Assembly (NCBI GenBank): GCA_030522415.1
Contig: CM060127.1
Location: 1,965,114 to 2,029,113, forward strand
Length of the DNA: 64,000 nt
Direction: 5' to 3'
From: Channallabes apus
Taxonomy: Eukaryota; Chordata; Actinopteri; Siluriformes; Clariidae
Made by a program: the position numbers and the translations under genes
The notes under the pieces: generated by a model
What the model was told of the DNA's origin: nothing
The model's input: only the letters and a program-made list of their open reading frames with translations
The model's database searches: none
In this document: positions 44,101 to 54,060 of the stretch, one piece after another
Layout of the letters: every line of letters begins with the position of its first letter
Numbering within the stretch: position 1 is the first letter of the stretch

Positions 44101-46024
44101 TCCTCCATTTCAGAGACACCACTGCAAACGACAGAGAAATGCTATTTATCAGGAGAAAGTCTGTGATATACTGTAGCAGTAAGCTCTTAGCACAAAGTTT
44201 TAATGAGAATTTGGAAAATATTAAAGAGGATTAGAATTAAGCTCTTAATACATCGGAGCAGACAGAAAATCTGCTGCAAGGCTGATTTGAGAAGGACCCT
44301 GAACCCATGCTTATCACTCAACTGGAACAATGCTTAGATAGATCATTTCTCAACGTTAGTAAGTAAGTAAGTTAAGTTAGTGTAGTTCATCCTTTATTCA
44401 TCACATATACATTACTGCACCATTAAATCCTTTATTCTTCACACATCCCGGCTTCTTGTTAGTACTGTATGCTGGGGTGTGAGTGCATGCTCAGCCATTA
44501 TACAGCGACCATGGAATGTAAAGATATGTCTAAAGACAGTAAAGATATGGCTGTAGTGTGGATCTCCTTTTAATTTGGATTTAGATCTAAAGTCTGCCTG
44601 TTGGTCCGGCAATAAGCTGAGAACTTCATATTCAACAGCATTGGGGCAAACTGAAAAAACATGAAGGATACTGTATATATGGCTAAGTGTTACTGTTATC
44701 TCACAGTGAGGAAATCACACAATATTCCATGTGATGAAATAACTAAAGCAAAATGCCCTACAGTTATTCCAGAACATAAATCCAGCAAATTAAACCCACA
44801 GTCAGCGCTTAGTTAACCTTGCACAGCCTTGAAACCTTGAAATGCAAGTCTAAGCTTGTTCCTAGGCTCTTGCTCCCACCTTTTGCTGCTAAATTCTTCA
44901 TGCCATATGATTGCTGCTTTGGCATCCATTCAACATCATATGATTAATGTTCTGCCTCCCTTCTACTGCCAATCAAGTGAGTATTATTGTAAATGCTGAG
45001 TCATATAGAGGCACGGCTTGTTGGCTCCCATTGGACACATTGACACATTTCCTGGGAAAATATAGTCAAATAGAAATGTCTAGAAAATATTATCGGCAAA
45101 TATTATTAAACAAATGGTTTAAGTATTTTGAATGTAATGGTTGATGCCTCAATGTTTTGGGGTGAGACTGTTTAAAACAGAACTAGTAGAATACACAATG
45201 ATCAATACGACATGAACAACAGATAATAATAAGATTAGATAAAAGATAATGAGAGGCGGTTGAACATCATCACATGCATGAACATGGCAAAGCATCTGCA
45301 TTTTGCTAAAAACAAAAAAAAAATAAGACATTGCTGTTATGATGTGTAGAAACAAGGAAATTATGTCACGGTTGTGCAAGTTGTTTAGAGAATTTCAGTT
45401 TCTGAGAAACGTACAAACGAGTAATACTCCAGTCTTATTATGATATAATACGCCAGTTCTGAGCGTTCTCTGTGTCCTTGCAAACATGTAACTTTATAAT
45501 CTCATTCTTATATTCACTTCCAACAGTTATAAAAGATAAATTGTTTTATTCTACCATTCGTTGTGATATTCTTGTTCTTGTTCTTCCATAAATGGTTTGC
45601 TATATTTCTTCAGGTGCTGGAGTCATATCCTCTACATGACATTTTTTTTTTTATTATTATTTATATTTTTAAATTATTATTAGTAATTTATTGAATTTTT
45701 TTCCAGGATAGTCTCCCAGTTATTTATTGGTTACAGTGATTGCAGCTGAACACATTCATTTTTCAGGATTCCTTATATATTTATGTGCATAGTTGTTTTT
45801 TGTACACTTTTTTTTTTACTTGCATCAAATAATTGTATTATACAGGATATTGCACCAATGTAAACTGACGTAAGAATAAAATGAAGACTGTAGAAAGACA
45901 ACACTGATTTTCATCATTTACATTTAAGCATTTGGCAGACGCTCTTATCCAGAGCGACTTACATTTTTATCATCATCACATCATAAAATAAAACTCTTGC
46001 ACATGTATCTCACCTTTTCTCCAT
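31924..46024 (-). CDS. snx10: Sorting nexin 10 (snx10), six coding exons
   Basis: PX-domain sorting nexin that binds phosphoinositide-rich endosomal membranes. Vertebrate SNX10 acts in endosome/lysosome traffic with the V-ATPase and is needed for osteoclast resorption. Coding exons (minus): 46014-46024, 44070-44121, 36824-36910, 33947-34047, 32528-32626 and 31924-32134. All junctions have GT donors and AG acceptors and the phases match (2, 0, 0, 2, 2). Predicted 186 aa; human SNX10 is about 201. Diagnostic stretches: [45 protein letters not shown] (PX basic motif RRRY intact), [19 protein letters not shown]10 is favoured over SNX11 because of TNSMCF and TRYTVAEAI. An in-frame TAA precedes the first ATG. 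A donor-like GTGAGT just before the stop (31945 area) leaves room for a longer C-terminus from another exon. Confidence 0.88.
32528..32626 (-). CDS. snx10: snx10 exon 5
   Basis: Acceptor TGTCTTCAG before 32626 and donor GC|GTATGTG at 32527. Encodes [20 protein letters not shown] and [10 protein letters not shown], matching the QLPELPSKNLFF...GLEDFL part of the PX domain. The membrane-binding loop PPANPFF differs from the usual PSKN. Confidence 0.85.
32880..33097 (-). repeat. tRNA SINE with L2-type tail (snx10 intron 4)
   Basis: Same family as 12836-13030. Target duplication GTGTTA at 32874-32879 and 33098-33103. Confidence 0.85.
33947..34047 (-). CDS. snx10: snx10 exon 4 (PX core)
   Basis: Acceptor GCGCAG before 34047 and donor GT|GTGAGT at 33946. 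33 codons plus 2 bases: [20 protein letters not shown] then [13 protein letters not shown]. Contains the phosphoinositide-binding RRRY motif. Confidence 0.92.
34418..35122 (-). mobile_element. 5'-truncated RTE LINE (snx10 intron 3)
   Basis: RTE 3' end with tail (GAA)n, TCTTTCGGCTGTTCCCTTTC, and frames 34447-34767 and 34770-35183 ([60 protein letters not shown]). A short gap around 34775 relative to other copies removes KKRQEAELEVAE. No RT catalytic block remains. Confidence 0.85.
35284..36660 (-). mobile_element. Tc1-like transposon (snx10 intron 3)
   Basis: 1377 bp with TA duplications at 35282-35283 and 36661-36662. Ends CAGGTCCTTCTCAAAAAATT and GAGAAGGACCTG; inverted repeats of about 210 bp. 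Both ends still match closely, indicating a young copy. Confidence 0.92.
35535..36330 (-). pseudogene. Tc1 transposase, one frameshift
   Basis: N-terminal frame 35821-36330: [20 protein letters not shown], helix-turn-helix [41 protein letters not shown]-terminal frame 35535-36029: [38 protein letters not shown] with the second catalytic aspartate, and [20 protein letters not shown] with the final glutamate. A frameshift and loss near 36000 remove the first catalytic aspartate region (expected W.D.SKF). Inactive, but could be mobilised by a related transposase through its intact ends. Confidence 0.88.
36824..36910 (-). CDS. snx10: snx10 exon 3
   Basis: Acceptor TGTTGCAG before 36910 and donor CAT|GTAAGG at 36823. 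29 codons, phase 0 at both ends: [29 protein letters not shown]. Matches the first strands of the SNX10 PX domain, including the tyrosine of IDYEI. Confidence 0.92.
37088..37480 (+). mobile_element. Degenerate Tc1 fragment (snx10 intron 2)
   Basis: Begins TACACTGTATGGTCAAACCA and includes GAGTGTCCTGCACAGAGCCC and CCTGACTAAACTCAACCCCA, the C-terminal transposase region (expected DLNPIEH...) in a decayed state. Flanks 37481-38457 show no recognised gene; a G-run is at 38359-38370. Confidence 0.55.
38930..40561 (-). mobile_element. Charlie/ZBED5-like hAT remnant
   Basis: Inverted ends CAGTGGTTCTCAAACTTT (38930) and CACACTTTGAGAACCACTG (ending 40561), the Charlie-type hAT signature. Copy 1 of the host element shows the empty site. 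An exact 8-bp duplication is not seen (ACTTACAT versus AATGTAGG). A fragment of another element starting TAGGGGTGGGTGATATAACC lies near 39481. Confidence 0.75.
39170..39502 (-). pseudogene. ZBED5-like hAT transposase N-terminal fragment
   Basis: Zinc-binding N-terminus: [50 protein letters not shown], and [14 protein letters not shown]. The C-x2-C and H-x-H pairs of a BED finger are present (CVLC, HLETSH). The initial residues come from the neighbouring repeat. The catalytic domain is missing. Confidence 0.75.
40633..40991 (+). repeat. Mermaid-like SINE, complete copy
   Basis: Target duplication TAATACTTATCA at 40621-40632 and 40992-41003. The empty site is in copy 1 of the host transposon (15640-15655). 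Same structure as 91-453. Confidence 0.92.
41108..41355 (+). mobile_element. Small solo LTR (248 bp)
   Basis: TGTGGCG...CGCTACA ends, duplication GTAT at 41104-41107 and 41356-41359, and a polyadenylation signal AATAAA near 41269 in plus orientation. The empty site is in copy 1 (about 15525-15545). No internal genes. Confidence 0.75.
41490..41884 (+). promoter_or_regulatory. Promoter and 5' exon carried by CACTG element, copy 2
   Basis: CCAAT box at 41495-41499, E2F-like GGCGGGAA at 41511-41518, reverse CCAAT at 41538-41542, TATA-like TTTAAATAAG at 41597-41606, GC box GGGCGGG at 41618-41624, and another CCAAT at 41687-41691. A transcribed leader would end at ATGACG|GTAAGA (ATG at 41879-41881, donor at 41885). 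The intron 41885-42027 ends in GATCCAG. The cassette is conserved in copy 1 (14841-15400). Confidence 0.5.
42028..42093 (+). CDS. Putative second exon of the captured cassette
   Basis: 66 bases between acceptor GATCCAG and donor TTTTG|GTACGT. Joined to the ATG ACG at 41879-41884 it would read in one frame: M-T then [20 protein letters not shown] and IL, phase 0 on both sides. The downstream exons are not found in the element. I do not recognise the peptide. It could equally be a non-coding leader exon. Confidence 0.35.
42600..42960 (+). repeat. Subterminal tandem repeats, copy 2
   Basis: Units with GTGTTTCACTGCTAAAC spaced 83-86 bp (near 42651, 42736, 42821, 42904), each with a TCTGTAAAATAA block. 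Confidence 0.7.
43061..44069. other. Unannotated snx10 intron 2 sequence
   Basis: AT-rich; no repeat or exon recognised. Confidence 0.5.
44070..44121 (-). CDS. snx10: snx10 exon 2
   Basis: Acceptor CGTTTGCAG before 44121, donor AAGAAG|GTACTT at 44069. 52 bases: completes the Ser codon from exon 1 and adds [17 protein letters not shown]. It carries internal methionines that could be alternative starts. It is supported by correct phase with exons 1 and 3 rather than by conservation. Confidence 0.7.
44385..44525 (-). repeat. SINE fragment (type of 740-3170)
   Basis: CACATATACATTACTGCACC, CCCGGCTTCTTGTTAGTACT and CAGCCATTATACAGCGACCA. Surrounding 44526-45917 has no recognised gene. Confidence 0.6.
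45918..45966 (-). repeat. L2/SINE tail fragment
   Basis: Only the tail GCATTTGGCAGACGCTCTTA with flanking ATTTACATTTA; short truncated insertion in snx10 intron 1 next to exon 1. Confidence 0.8.
46014..46024 (-). CDS. snx10: snx10 exon 1 coding part
   Basis: ATGGAGAAAAG|GTGAGA: start codon at 46022-46024, good donor at 46013. An in-frame TAA lies upstream, so this is the first possible start. Only 11 coding bases, so the call rests on splice and phase fit. Confidence 0.65.
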
Positions 46025-46095
46025 GTTTGTTTGCTCTCCAGGTCCACGGCGGAAACCAACTTGTGGCCAATACAGTTAGAGAAGGCAAAGATTAT

Positions 46096-46103
46096 CTTAT
46101 ATA
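46096..46103 (-). promoter_or_regulatory. Possible TATA box of snx10
   Basis: TATATAAG on the minus strand, 72 bases upstream of the start codon. No CpG island accompanies it, and a distal non-coding first exon is an equally good explanation. Confidence 0.25.
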
Positions 46104-46606
46104 CAACCACCTATGGATACAAACATGCACATAGGAGGTACAGTAGGAGGAAGTAGGAGGAGTTTGTGGCACAAAATTAACATATCGTACATACAGAATA
46201 GGAGAAAATGACAGTGATCTTGATTTCCTAACAGAATGAAAGGAAAACAGAAAAGTGTTTGTATGCCATGACTAAATTGTCCTCTAAATAATTTTACTCA
46301 GAACTGTCTTAAATTGGTTTAGATATTAATATGCAGATATTCTGAAATCCATCAAAAAAGCCTGTTTACTGTAGTAAAAGGTTCTGCAGTAGAGGGCCCT
46401 CCAGCACTAGTGTTTGTGTGTTTGGATTGTACAGTGTGTAGGAGAAGAAGATGTGATTCCTGTCTGTGTTCTATAAATTCATCCTACCCATCAGTCTCAC
46501 CTACCTGCATGAGCAGACCAAAATATACCAAGTTTTGCTGCTTTTGTGCCCCACCCATAAATCCATGCTACTACTATCAGCAATTTTGTAGATTTTGATT
46601 TGTGTT

Positions 46607-46988
46607 GGCGGCGCGGTGGTGTAGTGGTTAGCATTGTCGCCTTGCACCGCCAGGGTCTGGGTTCGATTCCCCGGCCAGGCTCGATTCCCGTCTCTGTGTG
46701 CATGGAGTTTGCATGTTCTCCCTGTGCTTGGTGGGTTTCCTCCGGGTACTCTGGTTTCCTCCCACAGTCCAAAGATATGCAGATTAGGCTAATTGACATT
46801 CTAAATTGCCCGTAGTGTGTGATTGGGTGTGTGAGTGTGTGTATGTGTGTGTGCCCTGCGATGGATTGGCACCCTGTCCAGGGTGTACCCCGCCTAGTGC
46901 CCGAAGTCTCCTGGGATAGGCTCCAGGTCCCCCGTGACCCTGAACACAGGATTAAGCGGTATAGAAAATGAATGAATGAATGAATGAA
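46607..46988 (+). repeat. Mermaid-like SINE, complete copy
   Basis: Target duplication TTGATTTGTGTT at 46595-46606 and 46989-47000. The intact A and B boxes lie on the opposite strand to snx10, about 0.5 kb upstream of its exon 1. The following 47001-47477 shows nothing. Confidence 0.92.
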
Positions 46989-47477
46989 TTGATTTGTGTT
47001 TTATTCTACATGTTAGTTGCATAAAATAAAGGTCATAAAAGGCATTTAAACATGTTGAGATTATGCAATAATTTGGACCAGTTTGGCAAACTGGAATCTC
47101 TTAAACCCATTATAATATCTAAAGCATAATACCAAAATGTTCATAAGTTTCTGTATTCCTGAGTAATGTCCTGTGTTATTATTAGACTTTCAGTATGGCA
47201 TGAACTTACACCCTCAGTCATTACCATAAAATGGTACAAAAAATACAAAAACAACATCAAGCACTTACTTTTGATTGATTATTATAGGGAAATATTTGCT
47301 AAAAACATGATTGATCTAGAGTAGCGAGGTTCATCATGTGATAAGCCCTCTCTACATGGAGGCCAAAGAACATAGTGACGTAACTAGATACAATGCCGTT
47401 CAATAATCAGTCAAGTAAAACACAGGAAAAATTAGTAAGATAATCCTTGGAATTTTGTCAGAAATTGGAATCGTGTC

Positions 47478-47800
47478 AAGGCATGTGATGGCACAGCAGG
47501 TAGCATTGCTGCCTCCCAGCTCCAGGGTGCCAGGTTCTATCATGAACTCAGTAGTCCATTCAGTTTCATTTATATAGCCTTTTTACAACGGTCATTAGGC
47601 AACAGCTTTAACATATCAAACAATTATTGAAATGTGTATGAAACGTGTGAGGAAATGTATAAATGAAAATTATCATATTGTTCCTGATGAACAAGCCGAA
47701 ATTGACAGTGCTGAAGGAAAAACGTCCTGAGATGGCATTAGGAAGAAACCTTGAGAGGAGCCAGACACAACAGGGAACCCATCCTATGCTGATGCAGAAA
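47478..47800 (-). repeat. SINE-head fragment plus L2 3' UTR fragment
   Basis: 47485-47550 is a tRNA-like piece (GATGGCACAGCAGGTAGCAT). 47555-47800 is diverged L2 3' UTR in minus orientation (TTTCATTTATATAGCCTTTT, AGAAACCTTGAGAGGAGCCA). Confidence 0.55.
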
Positions 47801-48093
47801 GCAACGGACCTACTGGCATGGAAGGAACTGATATTCTAAATCAATTCCCTGTTAAAAACAAGAAAACATAAATGCAAACCAAGTCATTTAAACACACAGC
47901 TAAGTCTTTGGGTGACAAAAGACAAATAGACAAAGAAGAAAAGATCTGGAGGTCCTGAAGACAGCTGTAAAATAACTAAAAAAATAAAATAAATTTCCAG
48001 AAACAGAGGGTTCTTGTTACAGATTCAAGGGTGTCAGAAGATGTTGGATGTACTACCTATTTTACCCTCACAGCGTCTAAGCAATATCACAGC

Positions 48094-48179
48094 TATGCAA
48101 CTAGAGGTCATGCTGTTGTCGTAAATATCAGCATGGCCACTCTGATATTCAGTAGAACAGCACGACCTCTAGTTGCATA
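48094..48179. repeat. 86-nt near-perfect hairpin
   Basis: Arms of 24 bp (48094-48117 and 48156-48179; starts TATGCAACTAGAGGTC) pair with one mismatch, then a further 8-bp inner stem (AATATCAG/CTGATATT) and a 10-base loop. Size and shape resemble a microRNA precursor or the core of a MITE. Confidence 0.6.
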
Positions 48180-48454
48180 ATTGTTCTGCTAGCTAACGTT
48201 TTATGTACAGAAATGTACGTAACTTCAACATGAAGCACATACGCCACTCTCCTGACAGTCACATGATAGAAACATAATACTACACATTGCTGCTATAATT
48301 CAATTTGAGTTTAAAAAAGGGCATAGATAAAATTGTTGAAGTGTGTATACATATTTTGGGCCCCTTTGTGTATGTTCAATTCAATTCAATTTTATTTGTA
48401 TAGTGCTTTTAATAATTGACATTGTCGCAACGTAGTTTTTCACAATCAAAAGAA

Positions 48455-49474
48455 TTATCTCTTATCTCTAATTATTTTTCTTTTAGCTGGAGCTACATCT
48501 AATGTATCTAATGTAACGAATGTATAACAAAGTGTCGACTCTAAATATTCAGTCGCCTGATCGAGTTCTGTGGGGTCAGACGGTGGCCTAATCGAAGTTG
48601 GTAACTCTGGGAGATTGCTGATAAAACTCTGTGCAGTGGTTGATGTGAATGTACGTTTAATACGGTAGCGCGGTGCTGTGTGTACATTATCACTGTGACA
48701 CACTTGAATGGAGACAAGATAGTGATCTGAGATAATTTCAGACAGTGGAATTGTGAATACATTTCTTATAATTAATCCGAAGAATATTACTAAATCTAAA
48801 GTGTGACCTGCTTTATGAGTGGGTCCTACTACACACTGATTTACACCTACGGAGTCCAGTATGGACATAAATGCTGTTCTCAGAGGGTCTTCTGGATTCT
48901 CAAAATGAATGTTAAAATCTCCAGCAATTAACACTTTGTCTACAGAAATGACCAGGTCTGAGATGAAATCCGCAAATTCACTAAGAAATTCAGAATACGG
49001 CCCTGGAGGTCTGTAAATTATAATTAGTGGAATCGACTGAGCTGATTTAATATACTTAAATACACTTATGTTACTATAGAGAATTTCAAATGAGTTAAAT
49101 TTGTGTCGGTGTTTTTGTACGATAGACAGATTATCATTATGAATAACTGCGACGCCTCCTCCTCTACCAGTTAACCGAGGCTGGTGTATGTAGCTGTATC
49201 CAGGAGGACTAGCTTCATTTAGAGCTACATACTCGTCCTGTTTAACCCATGTTTCAGTTAAACAGAGTATATCAAACGCCTGATCTGTGATAATTTCATT
49301 AACAATAACTGCTTTTGATGTGAGAGATCTAATATTTAACAATCCTAGCTTCAGATCAGAGGTGCCGGCTGCGCATTCAGTATGATCGGAGTTTGTGGAC
49401 TTTATGTTAATTAGATTATTGAAACAGTCTTTCTGTGTCTTTCTACATTTTTGCTTAGATCGGGGAACAGACAC
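48455..49474 (-). pseudogene. L2 endonuclease domain, second copy
   Basis: 339-codon frame nearly the same as 13018-14013. Motifs LLNIRSLTSKA, LCLTETWV, GRGGGVAV, AGDFNIHF, SDHYLVSIQVCHSD. It ends at VAPAKRKIIRDKR, where the deletion cuts off the RT. It lacks the SINE that splits the other copy, so it gives the uninterrupted reading of that joint. Confidence 0.85.
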
Positions 49475-49681
49475 AGTCTCAATATGGTGAACCCTGAGTG
49501 ACGACTCTATGCAGCTAGCAGACGGTTGGTTTAGCCTGTCTGTCTGCTCCCTGGCCTGGGCTCTGGATTGTCACCGATTAACTAGACCTCTACTGAGACT
49601 ATGAGCTATACTACAGGAAATGAGAGCAGCACCTTCCCGAGTGGGATGGACACCGTCCCGCCCTAACAGGCCAGCTTTGCC

Positions 49682-50101
49682 CTAAAAGGTCTTCCAATTG
49701 TCTATAAAGCCCACATTATTTTCGGAGCACCACCTGGACATCCAGCGGTTCAGCGACCATAACCTGCTGTAAGCTATGTCGCCACGTCTCATTGGGATGG
49801 GACCAGAGCATATTACTTCATCGGACATCGCCTTCGCTAATTTAAACACCTCTGTAAAGTTACTGTTACTAACCTCTGACTGACGAAGGCGTATATCGTT
49901 AGCTCCAGCATGTACCACTATCTTAGAGAACCTGTGCTGTCCTAGAGCCCTAAGATTACCTGCTATGTCCGGTGCTCTGGCTCCCGGGATACACCTAACC
50001 ACTGCCGCTGGCGCCCCTAAAGGTCTAGCTAATGTCACGTGTCTCAGTATAGAGTCTCCTATAACCAGAGCTCTTTCAGGTTTCTCAGAGTATATATTCA
50101 T
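49682..50101 (-). pseudogene. L2 ORF1 with SGNH esterase domain, premature stop
   Basis: 139-codon frame starting MNIYSEKPERALVIGDSILR. The GDS block (IGDSIL), GARAPDI and the HAGANDIRLR block are those of SGNH/GDSL esterases, known in ORF1 of CR1/L2 LINEs including zebrafish L2. The frame stops after FIDNWKTF at a TAG near 49679; in the copy at 14219 the same codon is GAG. The catalytic D-x-x-H (DGVHPTREG) lies downstream of this stop at about 49640. Confidence 0.8.
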
Positions 50102-50117
50102 GTCTTCATAGAAGCCT

Positions 50118-50737
50118 CTTAATGCTGGAGGAAAAAGTATGTAAATCCTTGAGTTAATGACCTCAAAGTTCAGGTGTATCAGGTGTTAGCATAGCCGTGT
50201 TAAAAAAAAATTTTTGGAGGTGTGGACTAGAGTTACTCTGACTGATAAAAACTTTGCTAAAGAATACTCTAATGTGAGCCATGCCTCACCAAAAACAGCT
50301 TTCAGAGGATCTACAATTAAGAATTTTTGATTTACATAAAATTGGAAAATGTTAAAAAAATTAATTTTTAATTATTTTACGCAAACAATCTACATATGGA
50401 GACACTTTGAGACTGTGGCTACTCTACCAAAAAGTGGGCACCCAGGCAGAATGACCTGAAGAGCACAACAAAGACTCATCAATGAGGGAAAATGAGCAAC
50501 AAAACACAGACTAGCTTTAGAAAACAAAATCCACCTTTTGGAGTGGCTGAGTCAGAGCGCACACCTCAACCCAATAGAGATGCTGTGGAATGACTTGAAG
50601 AGAGTCACTTACATGTAACATTCAATAAAGACATAAGAGATCAGATTTTTTTTGTGGTATTATTTTAGGCACATTATAACTTAGGCATGAAATTCCAAAA
50701 GGTTCACATACTTTTACTTGCAACTGTATATATACTG

Positions 50738-50745
<8 letters not shown>
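50118..50745 (+). mobile_element. Degenerate Tc1 element
   Basis: Left end GGAGGAAAAAGTATGTAAAT and right end TTCACATACTTTTACTTGCA form a decayed inverted pair. Inside are remnants of the helix-turn-helix region (50300) and HLNPIEMLWNDLKRV (50560-50610) with the last catalytic glutamate. An AC microsatellite follows at 50741-50772. Confidence 0.65.
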
Positions 50746-50776
<31 letters not shown>

Positions 50777-50785
50777 TCACACACA

Positions 50786-51645
50786 CTGCTCATGACATGT
50801 GTAACAGGTAGTTTTATGATGTGAGGAATACATTGTCTTTACCACACAAAATTTGATGCCAGTAAAATTCCAGTGATGCCAGTCAGGAAATTCCTCCATT
50901 TGCATATCCGGAACAGAAATCTGAGAACTCAGCACTAAGAACTGAGCCAAGCCCTAACAGGTATTCCTAGCCTCAGTGTGTCTGTGCTCTGCAGAATGGA
51001 TTTCACAGCTTTTTTAACTGCTTTCAATTATGTAGCTCGTCTAACATGGCCTAGGGTTTTGGTCTACACTTACGGTACCCATGTTTACTTGCTATGCTAA
51101 TAACGTCGCCGTCACCCTTGGTGTAAGGATTTCTTGTATTTTGCTAGACCCCCTTTAGTCTACTCAGTGCTCAGCTTTGCATTTTGCTTCCCGCCTGGTA
51201 CCAGGGAACCCCTCAATAATACACATGTCCGTGCTTAGTGAGACGTTCAAAGTTTATTGTGGAAGACAGGAGTACAGTATATATACGCACACACACAAAG
51301 AACCAAAGAAAAGGTGGGTGCAGGAGTGTTTACTTCTGGTCAGGAATGTTTAGAAAAGATAAGGTAAAGAAGAACATAAAATTGGGAGTAGCTCTGCATT
51401 TACAAGCGTTCAACAGTTTTACGACCTTTAACATAAACTACTATAGGATGTGTTTATTGAAAGTGCAGCTTGTGTCGAGGTAAGAGAAAGAGGTAACATT
51501 CTGTTCTCACGCACACAGAATATCATAAAACACACTAAAAATCAAATATTCCCTGCACTTGGCTTGCTCATCAGAGACTCATTATTACCTAGACACATTT
51601 TTCTCACACATACACACTTCCAATTTTTTCTTTTCTAAAAAAATG
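50786..51645. other. Unannotated stretch
   Basis: No gene or known repeat recognised. Confidence 0.45.
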
Positions 51646-51649
51646 TTCT

Positions 51650-51730
51650 TTCATTTTTGTGAAGCTGTTTTGAGACAATGACCATTGTTAAAAGCGCTAT
51701 GTAAATAAAATTGAATTGAATTAATACTTG
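51650..51730 (+). repeat. L2 3' end fragment
   Basis: GAAGCTGTTTTGAGACAATG, AAAAGCGCTATGTAAATAAA and an ATTGAATTGAA tail. A minus-strand L2 3' UTR piece follows at 51935-52030 (GACAGTGGCAAGGAAAAACT). Confidence 0.75.
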
Positions 51731-52040
51731 TAGACTTGCTATTACTTTGTTACTGTTCCACTTTACATGTCCTGACAAACCAAACTTAAGACACATTTTC
51801 ATAGTGGTATCCATTTCACATGCTAGACTAGCCAAAAATATTTGTTTTGTAAATTGAAATCGGCACTTGCAAGGCGGATTCAACTGGATTAGCATTAGCA
51901 TAGCAACCACTGTTTAAAATGTTTAGTGGTGACATCAGTGGTGACAGTGGCAAGGAAAAACTTCCTAAGATGACATAAAAAAAACCATGAGAGGACTCTA
52001 AAGGGAACCCATCCTCATGTGGGTGATACCAGACGCTATA

Positions 52041-53899
52041 ACCGTAAATAAATCCCTTTTATAACGCTTTACTTTATGGTCATAAGTGCAGTTGTGTGAG
52101 AGAAAATGTATATGAAAAAAGTCCACTTGGTTGAAAACCTATTAAAGCATGTACAGTCACAAACCATCACATCACATACACAACTGCATTAAATACAATC
52201 ATTAAACAGACATCTTCAAGCCTTCTGAAATGAACCTCAGTTGTCTCATTTACCTTTAAGCAGACCATATGGTGCCATGACCAGCAGCACTGAGAGGTCT
52301 CAATGCGATAAGAACTCCAACCAGAAGTAGGGCATCATGATGGATCACTCAGGGGCGAAGGGCAGAAGGGATCCAGACATCTCATCCTCACTATTTTCTT
52401 TGTGGCCTTTGGTCTGAGACAGTGGAGTTCCTGATCCAGGCAGTGATAAAACTGCACAGAATGCTCTCAATAGTCCCTTTGTAGAATGTAATGATAATGG
52501 AAAGAGGAAGACAAGATTTTCTCAGCCTTAGCAGACATTAGAGACACTGCTGGGCCTTTCTGGATATGGAGCTGGTGTTAATGGACCATTAATAGTCCAT
52601 TATCTCTGTCAAGTCAATATCAATGAATTTACTGCTCTTTGTGATCTCCATGGAGGATCTGTTGATGTTTATCATATCATATATCTCTGTTTTCCTGCAG
52701 GCAACAACCATCTCTTTAGATGTGTCCATGTTCTGAGGCAGATTATTGGTTCTTCATGAGTTTGTTACCCACTGCCCCTCCTTTCTGTGCTCTCACGCAT
52801 TAGTTTTGAGTGGTTGGAACGATGCACAAACTGCAGTGTGTCCGTTGATGGGGGCAGCAGGGGGTTGATGTGCTTGACTCTAGAGGCACTTTCTAATGTA
52901 TTTTCATTAGCGTAAGGTAAATTTCATATTGTTTGTTACATTGTTTTAATGAACGTTACATTGTTACATAATGTATTGTTGTAAAATATGTAAAATATAG
53001 AAACTACAGAATGTATAGTTGTCAAAGGTTTTATTGCTAAATCTTACAAACTTCTAGGAAGCTTCTAGCATAATTATACATAGCTTTTGCTGTTTCAGAG
53101 TTTCTATGCAACTGCTACAGTGGAAAGGATGCAGCAGGTTTAATTAACTAATACAGTACATCACAATTAGGACTATTTTTGCACCCTCCTCCAGTTTCTG
53201 ATTGGCTGGTAGTGACCCTCCCTTAGTCTCTGGTTGGCTGTAATTATGGCAGAATTAAAAACTTGACCAAGTGCAGCAAGGGAAAGTACAAGTTGTGTGA
53301 TTGAGAATGAGTTTGAGTGTGTGAGAGATGGTTTAAGAATGCAAAAGCGAGATTTTTTCAGTCTTTTAAAAAAAATTGTGCCAGGCTGTTTTGTCAACTG
53401 CTCTGAAGCTGGAGTCACTTGTTCTCAGGAGTGTACGCACCTCTGCAGTCATCAGTCATCATGTGGTGATGGAGACAGTAAAGTCATTGATGCACATGCT
53501 GATGTACTTTTACCTTGTATGCAATGATGTATGTCAAAGAAATGGGAAACACACAAACAGCAAGTCACACACAGGTTAATTTCAACTTCAGAATCAGAGA
53601 CCACAAACTCTCTGATGCTGCCAGTTACCAACACCTCGACTCATGAAGGAGCAGGGTTCTGTCTCATAGACCTAATGATACAGCAACGCATTGTGATAAC
53701 TGTAAGGATTCAGAATTTGTGCCACAAATGGATTAAATTCATAACTGGCACAAGAGGGAGAATTCACTGATGTTAGACAACACTATAAAAGCACACTGTG
53801 TTTATGAAGTGAAAAATTGTTCATGATCATTTGCTGAAATATAAAACTATGTGCCAACTGCGGAACAGTAGAAATTTATACCATGTTTAGACATTACAT
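52041..53899. other. Unannotated stretch
   Basis: About 1.9 kb without recognised repeat, RNA gene or exon; open frames at 53297-53770 have no domain signature. Confidence 0.45.
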
Positions 53900-54060
53900 T
53901 ACCTAGGGGAAGCATATAAACAGTAAAACATTAAGCCTAAAGCAGAAACATCAGACACATTTGATATTTGAGTATAAGCAACTGATAACGATCAGTCAAA
54001 TAAGACCTGAGCCAGGAGACGGCCTACATTTACATAATCTGTTGCATCAAACATTATGTT
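53900..54060 (-). repeat. Diverged L2 RT fragment
   Basis: ACTGATAACGATCAGTCAAA and GAGCCAGGAGACGGCCTACA match 11715-11900 of the L2 with many changes. Confidence 0.6.

Larger units (their letters stand above)
48376..50115 (-). mobile_element. L2 LINE with RT deleted, ORF1 present
   Basis: Minus strand. The 3' tail (48376-48457) joins directly to endonuclease sequence; the missing 2.9 kb corresponds to 9900-12815 of the other copy, so the RT is gone. It extends further 5' than the copy at 9818 and shows ORF1. Confidence 0.85.

Noticed and set aside
53297..53770. Plus-strand frames of 67-79 aa as exons
   Set aside because: Overlapping frames without splice-site support or similarity that I recognise.
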